Below the pieces are notes generated by a model that saw only the letters and a program-made list of their open reading frames with translations, made no database searches and was not told the DNA's origin. DNA of 10,731 nt from NCBI GenBank assembly GCA_021828925.1, contig JAJZCT010000058.1, forward strand, positions 1 through 10,731, written 5' to 3'. This document shows, piece after piece, positions 7,434 to 10,731 of the stretch (its first letter is position 1; every line of letters starts with the position of its first letter). The translations under genes were made by a program, and so were the position numbers. This stretch comes from Planctomycetota bacterium. GTDB lineage: Bacteria; Planctomycetota; Phycisphaerae; WQYP01.

Positions 7434-7673
7434 ATGGCTGTCGTTTTCTGGGGTATTCTTCTGGTGGGCTTGGCAAGCGCAATTTCGGCAACGGTCTTCG
7501 CCTCGGCCACCATACGCGGCAATCGAAGGGCTAAGAGCCGTGACGGAAGTGGATTGGCCACTACCGGGCTGGTGCTGGGAATCATCTCGCTTTCCGGATA
7601 TGCGATGTGGTTTGTATATTTGGCAATAATATTTGCGGCGGTGGCGCTAAAGGCCGCGCACCACGTTCATTGA
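7434..7673 (+). CDS. Small membrane protein, DUF4190-like
   Basis: The 79-residue product has a first hydrophobic segment at about 3-25 (VVFWGILLVGLASAIS). A basic loop with RGNRRAKSRDG at 28-38 follows, then a long hydrophobic region at 41-75 containing GLATTGLVLGIISL. The phrase GLA..GLVLGI after a charged loop is typical of DUF4190-type membrane proteins, whose function is unknown. The basic loop suggests a cytoplasmic loop between the segments. I chose the ATG at 7434, six bases after GTGGGG, over an in-frame GTG at 7407 that would add nine polar residues. It is the only plus-strand gene with good support and diverges from hsdR. Immediately after its stop there is a G10 run. Confidence 0.6.
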   Translation: MAVVFWGILLVGLASAISATVFASATIRGNRRAKSRDGSGLATTGLVLGIISLSGYAMWFVYLAIIFAAVALKAAHHVH

Positions 7674-7681
7674 TATTTAGT

Positions 7682-7691
7682 GGGGGGGGGG
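7682..7691. repeat. G10 homopolymer run
   Basis: Ten consecutive G bases follow the stop of the small membrane protein by eight bases. Runs of this length are prone to slippage. It is intergenic and no gene expression can be tied to it. An ATG at 7697 just after the run opens only an 18-codon frame that ends inside the inverted-repeat element. Confidence 0.6.
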
Positions 7692-7738
7692 AACAATGGC
7701 GGGGTATCCGGCAGTAAACGAGGACGTGGCGGCCTTAA

Positions 7739-7865
7739 CCCCAATACCGTTTACTTAAGGGCTTTTTATGCCCGTCATCCTTGATTCCGCTTCAAATCGA
7801 AGAATCGCTGCGGCGATATAGAGGTTTTCTGCACTATGGTGTCCTTTAAGTAAACCGTATTGGGG
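7739..7865. mobile_element. 127-bp element with 23-bp inverted ends, MITE-like
   Basis: The ends CCCCAATACCGTTTACTTAA (7739-7758) and TTAAGTAAACCGTATTGGGG (7846-7865) are inverted copies with one mismatch in 20. Extending three bases inward gives 21 of 23. The interior contains small hairpins, such as CTTC-AAATC-GAAG and ATCGC-TGCG-GCGAT, and no coding frame I believe. The end sequence is reminiscent of termini of some insertion sequences, possibly IS4-like, but that is from memory. No clear target-site duplication is visible in the flanks. It may be a miniature inverted-repeat element or a structured RNA gene. Confidence 0.45.
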
Positions 7866-7891
7866 ATAGGAAAGCCCCAACGACGTAGCTG

Positions 7892-8011
7892 TCAGCGCCA
7901 TTTTTTTTCCAATTCCTTGATCCGCATACTCAATTCCGTCTGCCGATTGAATTGCGTTTCGGCTTTCAAGTCCCGGTGTAACACTGAAATATTTACCCGA
8001 TTCGTTTGCAT
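7892..8011 (-). CDS. Unrecognised 39-residue open frame, doubtful
   Basis: From the ATG at 8011 a short frame gives a polar, charged product containing VLHRDLKAETQF and ELSMRIKELEKKWR, which could form an amphipathic helix. The start has GGA directly against the ATG and no properly spaced ribosome-binding site. It overlaps a second frame on the same strand (ATG 8073 to TAA 7993) that starts MRFDCTMHFAP, and both cannot easily be real. It also overlaps a longer GTG-initiated frame at 7755-8024. I list it only because the composition is protein-like. Confidence 0.2.
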   Translation of the reverse strand: MQTNRVNISVLHRDLKAETQFNRQTELSMRIKELEKKWR

Positions 8012-8039
8012 TCCAACACGGCACGCTGCGCTAATCGCG

Positions 8040-8094
8040 ACGGGGCAAAGTGCATCGTGCAGTCAAAGCGCATTTTCGCATCCAACTCAACGCT
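8040..8094. repeat. Diverged direct repeat, copy 1
   Basis: A 55-base segment aligns without gaps to 8191-8245 with 38 identical bases. Read on the minus strand, the two copies encode similar strings, SVELDAKMRFDCTMHFAP and SVELNAEMRSNCPPYFSP. The substitutions keep this pattern, which suggests duplicated and decayed coding sequence. Confidence 0.45.
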
Positions 8095-8139
8095 TCCGCA
8101 TTGAGCTAATGAGACACGTCACGGTTGGATGCGAAATGC
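8070..8139. repeat. Long inverted repeat in the 8.0-8.25 kb patch
   Basis: GCATTTTCGCATCCAAC (8070-8086) pairs with GTTGGATGCGAAATGC (8124-8139), perfect except for one extra T. The 37-base loop contains a smaller CTCAA/TTGAG stem. The right arm looks like a partial inverted copy of the neighbouring direct repeat. There is no T-run to make it a standard terminator, but it lies between converging genes. Confidence 0.5.
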
Positions 8140-8190
8140 TGTCGGGGAAATTATCCGCGTTCTAATGCGGCACGCACGGTGCTGATCGTG

Positions 8191-8245
8191 CCGGGGAAAA
8201 ATACGGCGGGCAATTGGATCGCATCTCCGCGTTCAACTCGACGCT
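8191..8245. repeat. Diverged direct repeat, copy 2
   Basis: This is the partner of 8040-8094. A shorter related piece, CGGGGAAATTATCCGCGTTC at 8143-8162, lies between the copies, so the patch holds at least three related fragments within about 200 bases. Confidence 0.45.
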
Positions 8246-8272
8246 GTCGCTGTGGTAAACATTTGCGCGTGG

Positions 8273-9601
8273 TCAGAAATTACTTTGAGCATTTGCGTGT
8301 AGCAGGCGGGCGATATGGATACCCGCGAGGTGGCCGGTGGAAAAGGCCAGCTGCAGGTTATAGCCGCCGCTGGGGCCGGTGAGGTCCAGTACTTCGCCGG
8401 CTAGAAATAGCTGAGGATTTATTCGTGATTGCATGGTGTTGGGGTTGATTTCCTCAAGGCGCACGCCGCCGGCGGTGACCATGGCTTCCTTAAAGCCGCG
8501 CGTGGCGTAAATGGTAAAGGCTGTGGCTTTGAGCCGCTCAATGAGTTCCTGCATCTGTCGGCCCGTCAGGTTGGCACAGACCTGCTGCGCATCAATTTCA
8601 CCCAAGTGGCAGAGCATATCCGCCAGGCGGTGCGGGATCAGTTCCGCGAGCTTGGATCGCACCAGTTTCCTGCCTTCCGTGGTGTGCCATTGTCTGAATA
8701 CCCGGCCCAGTTCTTCATGGCTGATGCGGCGCACAAAATCCACGCGTAATGTAATTTCGGGAAATTTTTCCAGCAGCTCTGCGACAATTTCAGAAATATT
8801 CAGCACCGCCGGTCCGGATAACCCAAAGTGCGTGAACATCATGTCATTGGTGCTGGGTTGTGGTTTGCCCGTGGCCAATCGCGGCAGCGGGCCGGGTGCT
8901 TCAATACGTATGGTTACATCTTCTACTGCCAGGCCCTTAAGTTCGCTGATCCAAGCCTGTTTGCACAACAGCGGCACAATGGCCGGGCGGGGGGTGATAA
9001 TTCCGTGGCCCAGAGCTTCGGCGAAAGCATATCCATCACCGGTGGTGCCCATGCGGGTGTAGCTTTGCCCACCAGCGGCAATCAGCAGAAAGCGGCTGAT
9101 GAGAGTTTCGCCCGTGCTGGTTGTAACCGTGAATTGGTGGGCTGACTGATTCCAGGCGACGCTCTGGGCGGTGCAGGAAGCGTGGATGTGCACGCCTGAC
9201 TCCCTCATGCGGTCCACCATGGCATTGACTACGGAACTGGCTTTATTGGAATCGGGGTATATTTTTCCGTCATGTTCCTCATGCGTGCTTACCCCCCGGT
9301 GCGCAAACCAGTTACGCAGACCGGTGTTATCCAGCGTGCGCAGAGCCGGTGTCAGAAATCGTCCATTGCGGCCAAACTGCGCGATGAGAAAATCAATATC
9401 GCCCGCATTGGTCAAATTGCAACGCCCGCCGCCGCAAACCAAAACTTTGATTCCCGGCTGCGGATTTTTTTCCAGAATGGCGATCTGGGGCATGGCTTGT
9501 CCGCGGGCCAGAGCTTCTTCGCCGCAGGAAATTGCCGCCATCATGCCCGCAGCGCCGGCACCCAGAATAATTACATCGTGGGTTATTGCGTTATCAGCCA
9601 T
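8273..9601 (-). CDS. HI0933/YhiN-family FAD-dependent oxidoreductase
   Basis: The 442-residue flavoprotein belongs to the HI0933-like family (PF03486, E. coli YhiN). The dinucleotide-binding GAGAAG is at 14-19 in IILGAGAAGM, with Glu44 ending the second strand. GGGRCNLTN at 57-65 is the family signature. GGQSYTRMGTTGDGY at 177-191, THFGLSGPAVL at 257-267 and the C-terminal GEVLDLTGPSGGYN at 402-415 complete the FAD-binding fold. The length is slightly above the usual 400. Substrate and physiological role are generally unknown for this family, and the context does not define them. The start ATG at 9601 has only a weak GGGAT upstream. It is separated from the thioesterase gene by 181 bases containing a palindromic repeat, so it is probably transcribed separately. 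Confidence 0.93.
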   Translation of the reverse strand: MADNAITHDVIILGAGAAGMMAAISCGEEALARGQAMPQIAILEKNPQPGIKVLVCGGGRCNLTNAGDIDFLIAQFGRNGRFLTPALRTLDNTGLRNWFAHRGVSTHEEHDGKIYPDSNKASSVVNAMVDRMRESGVHIHASCTAQSVAWNQSAHQFTVTTSTGETLISRFLLIAAGGQSYTRMGTTGDGYAFAEALGHGIITPRPAIVPLLCKQAWISELKGLAVEDVTIRIEAPGPLPRLATGKPQPSTNDMMFTHFGLSGPAVLNISEIVAELLEKFPEITLRVDFVRRISHEELGRVFRQWHTTEGRKLVRSKLAELIPHRLADMLCHLGEIDAQQVCANLTGRQMQELIERLKATAFTIYATRGFKEAMVTAGGVRLEEINPNTMQSRINPQLFLAGEVLDLTGPSGGYNLQLAFSTGHLAGIHIARLLHANAQSNF

Positions 9602-9666
9602 GGCGTGGAATCCCGGCTATGATCCGATCGCCTCTCAATGCGACAAATAGGGCGATGGAATCCGTT

Positions 9667-9728
9667 GTACCGCAGGCATCCTGCCTGCATCGGAAAAACG
9701 ACAAAAGCAGGCGGGACGCCTGCGGTAC
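9667..9728. repeat. Palindromic dispersed repeat (22-bp arms, 18-base loop)
   Basis: The left arm (9667-9688, starting GTACCGCAGGCATCCTGC) and the right arm (9707-9728, ending GGACGCCTGCGGTAC) are complementary at 20 of 22 positions. It fills much of the gap between the thioesterase stop and the flavoprotein start. It would form a very stable hairpin in RNA of either strand but lacks an adjacent T-run. Repeats with GCAGGCGGGACGCCTGCGGTAC arms are, from memory, scattered in planctomycete and verrucomicrobial genomes. Spurious small proteins with RRDACGT strings come from them. Confidence 0.7.
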
Positions 9729-9782
9729 CTTTACTACCGTTGCCCTCGCAACCGAATATCATCAATGGCCCAGCGCAGCATA

Positions 9783-10220
9783 TTACTCGGACAGGCTCCT
9801 GTGCCGCATGGTCTGATCTAATCCCGTGGGCAGGGCGGCCAGATCATCGGGAATGGCGGTCGGTTCGCCCTTGCGATTCACGCAGGCGATGGTGCTTTCA
9901 GCGGTGGTCAGCAGCAGGCGTGACTGCTGGTTGTAGAGTTCATATACATGGTCAATGCGGGCACGGGTTTGCCGCTGGATGCGGGTAACCAATTCCAGTT
10001 GATCATCATAGCGGATGGGGCGTTTGAAATTCACACTGATTCTGGCCACGACAAAAATAAATCCGCGATCTTCCAGGTCGCGATAAGTAACACCCATCTG
10101 GCGTAATAATTCGGTGCGGCCCATTTCAAAATAAGGCAGATAATTGGAATGGTGCAGATACCCCATTGGATCGCACTCCACGTAGCGCACGCGAAGGAAA
10201 ATACTGTGGTGCGGGTTCAT
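9783..10220 (-). CDS. YbgC/4HBT-family acyl-CoA thioesterase
   Basis: The 145-residue hotdog-fold protein hydrolyses acyl-CoA thioesters, by family. The active-site region is VRYVECDPMGYLHHSNYLPYF, about residues 11-31, with the catalytic Asp17 in the usual D-x-x-G-x-x-x-H/N context, followed by EMGRTELLRQMG. FKRPIRYDDQLEL at about 65-77 is the second family-typical segment. YbgC homologues are cytoplasmic and often act on short-chain or lipid-linked acyl-CoA; the substrate here cannot be read from sequence. The ATG at 10220 follows AGGAG by nine bases. The last residues, RSLSE, and the junction to the TAA are encoded by the 16-bp repeat shared with the left edge. The original C-terminus may therefore have been replaced by repeat sequence. 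It lies 28 bases after the glutaredoxin-like gene. Confidence 0.92.
   Translation of the reverse strand: MNPHHSIFLRVRYVECDPMGYLHHSNYLPYFEMGRTELLRQMGVTYRDLEDRGFIFVVARISVNFKRPIRYDDQLELVTRIQRQTRARIDHVYELYNQQSRLLLTTAESTIACVNRKGEPTAIPDDLAALPTGLDQTMRHRSLSE
9786..9801. repeat. 16-bp repeat, inverted copy of 1-16
   Basis: CTCGGACAGGCTCCTG is the exact reverse complement of the window's first 16 bases. It contains ACAGG-CT-CCTGT, a near-palindromic core, flanked by CGG and GCCG that extend the pairing with one bulge. It supplies the last codons of the thioesterase. Confidence 0.5.
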
Positions 10221-10248
10221 TGAAGCTGTCTCCTGCTCGGAGGTTTGC

Positions 10249-10518
10249 TTATTCTATTCCCGCCAGGCGATTGCCCGGTTCATTATAAAATAAGCTCCCC
10301 AATTTATCGGGATCAACCTGACCGCGGAATCGTTCCTGCCCGTCCACCAGCACCACCGGCACAACTTTGGTATATTTTTCCAGCAGTTCAGCGTTCCCGG
10401 TGATGTCAATTTTTTCAATCACCACTGGAACGGATTTCGGCAGGGATAATTCAATGGCCTTGCAGGCTGTATCGCAGATCGGGCAATCGGGTTTGATATA
10501 AATTGTTACGCGATGCAT
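10249..10518 (-). CDS. Glutaredoxin-like thiol-disulfide protein
   Basis: The 89-residue protein has a thioredoxin-type fold resembling the glutaredoxin-like DUF836 family (PF05768). The redox site is Cys12-Pro-Ile-Cys15 in IKPDCPICD, after the first strand. The cis-proline signature is VP at 53-54 in KVVPVVLVDGQE. The size is typical of single-domain members, which act in the cytoplasm as small reductants or are of unknown function. The ATG at 10518 follows GGAGTG at about six bases. It is followed at 28 bases by the thioesterase gene on the same strand, so the two are probably co-transcribed. No signal peptide is present. Confidence 0.85.
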   Translation of the reverse strand: MHRVTIYIKPDCPICDTACKAIELSLPKSVPVVIEKIDITGNAELLEKYTKVVPVVLVDGQERFRGQVDPDKLGSLFYNEPGNRLAGIE

Positions 10519-10560
10519 ATTTTCACTCCGCTGTTGCAGTCCGGCTGCATCTTCCCGCAG

Positions 10561-10731
10561 CTACGAGGTTACTACCGGAAAGCTACTATACCCGCTGCTG
10601 CCGCGATCTGCATTCAATAAGCAGGGCAAGATCATATATAGCAATGCCCATGTGACAAGGCGGTTTTTTTGTGCAGCATCCGGGGCGTCGGGCGCGGCTT
10701 TGCCATCGGTTGTTGCAAAAACAGCCTGCCT
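10561..10731 (-). CDS. Possible C-terminal end of a membrane-anchored protein, cut by the window edge
   Basis: A minus-strand frame is open from the right edge to a TAG at 10563-10561. It gives 56 residues: a polar Ala/Asp-rich part (ATTDGKAAPDAPDAAQKN), a hydrophobic segment (LVTWALLYMILPCLL) and a short tail ending FPVVTS. It could be the tail of a protein encoded further right, in the same direction as the glutaredoxin-like gene and 42 bases before its start. The hydrophobic part partly coincides with a good promoter-like sequence, which argues that the region may instead be intergenic. The family is unknown. Confidence 0.3.
   Translation of the reverse strand, partial: RQAVFATTDGKAAPDAPDAAQKNRLVTWALLYMILPCLLNADRGSSGYSSFPVVTS
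10631..10658 (-). promoter_or_regulatory. Candidate promoter for the glutaredoxin-thioesterase unit
   Basis: On the minus strand TTGTCA (10658-10653) and TATGAT (10636-10631) are separated by 16 bases, and each matches five of six sigma70-type consensus positions. It lies about 112 bases upstream of the glutaredoxin-like ATG. Planctomycete-type genomes can use other consensus sequences, so the match alone is not decisive. Confidence 0.35.

Noticed and set aside
7891..7908. Possible terminator: GCTGTCAGC followed by T8
   Set aside because: The stem is three base pairs, too weak for an intrinsic terminator, and it is not placed directly after a supported gene.
8080..8130. Integron attC-like pair ATCCAAC...GTTGGAT
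   Set aside because: The two ends fit RYYYAAC and GTTRRRY, but the inner L-type pairing is absent, the site is only 51 bases, and no integrase or cassette array is present. The pairing is better explained as part of the longer inverted repeat 8070-8139.
9583..9765. 60-codon minus frame containing AGVPPAF
   Set aside because: It is the accidental translation of the palindromic repeat at 9667-9728, a known source of false small proteins.

Overview
The window is bacterial and gene-dense. Seven of the eight best-supported genes lie on the minus strand. The only hint to lineage is a GTACCGCAGGC-type imperfect palindrome at 9667-9728, which recalls dispersed intergenic repeats of planctomycete or verrucomicrobial genomes. 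That is an impression from memory and not a proof. No tRNA, rRNA, CRISPR array or transposase gene was seen.

Left edge (1-248): no convincing gene. It holds a 16-bp sequence that recurs inverted at 9786-9801, a C8A7 homopolymer run and a possible 25-residue membrane peptide.

Type I restriction-modification operon (249-7240, minus strand): transcription runs hsdR, hsdS, AAA-type ATPase, hsdM, and every junction overlaps by 4-11 bases. HsdR is the translocating endonuclease, HsdS reads DNA through two target-recognition domains, and HsdM is the adenine methylase. The 368-residue ATPase between hsdS and hsdM resembles the anticodon nuclease PrrC. It has an ATPase core followed by an Arg-x3-Glu...His constellation whose spacing is close to the PrrC nuclease triad. 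I infer a two-layer anti-phage system in which a tRNA-cutting guard is held silent by the restriction complex and released when a phage inhibits that complex. This is the most interesting content of the window.

Just upstream of hsdR (7237-7383) a 48-codon open frame without a normal start codon ends in an ATGA overlap with hsdR. It may be a gene remnant. Region 7434-7673 (plus strand) encodes a small membrane protein resembling the DUF4190 group.

Interval 7674-8272 has no secure gene. It carries a G10 run, a 127-bp element with 23-bp inverted ends, and a patch of diverged direct and inverted repeats. It looks like a graveyard of small mobile or repeated elements.

Right part (8273-10731, minus strand): housekeeping-type genes follow: an HI0933/YhiN-family flavoprotein, then a YbgC-like acyl-CoA thioesterase preceded by a glutaredoxin-like protein in a two-gene unit. 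A truncated open frame at the right edge may be the C-terminus of a membrane-anchored protein.
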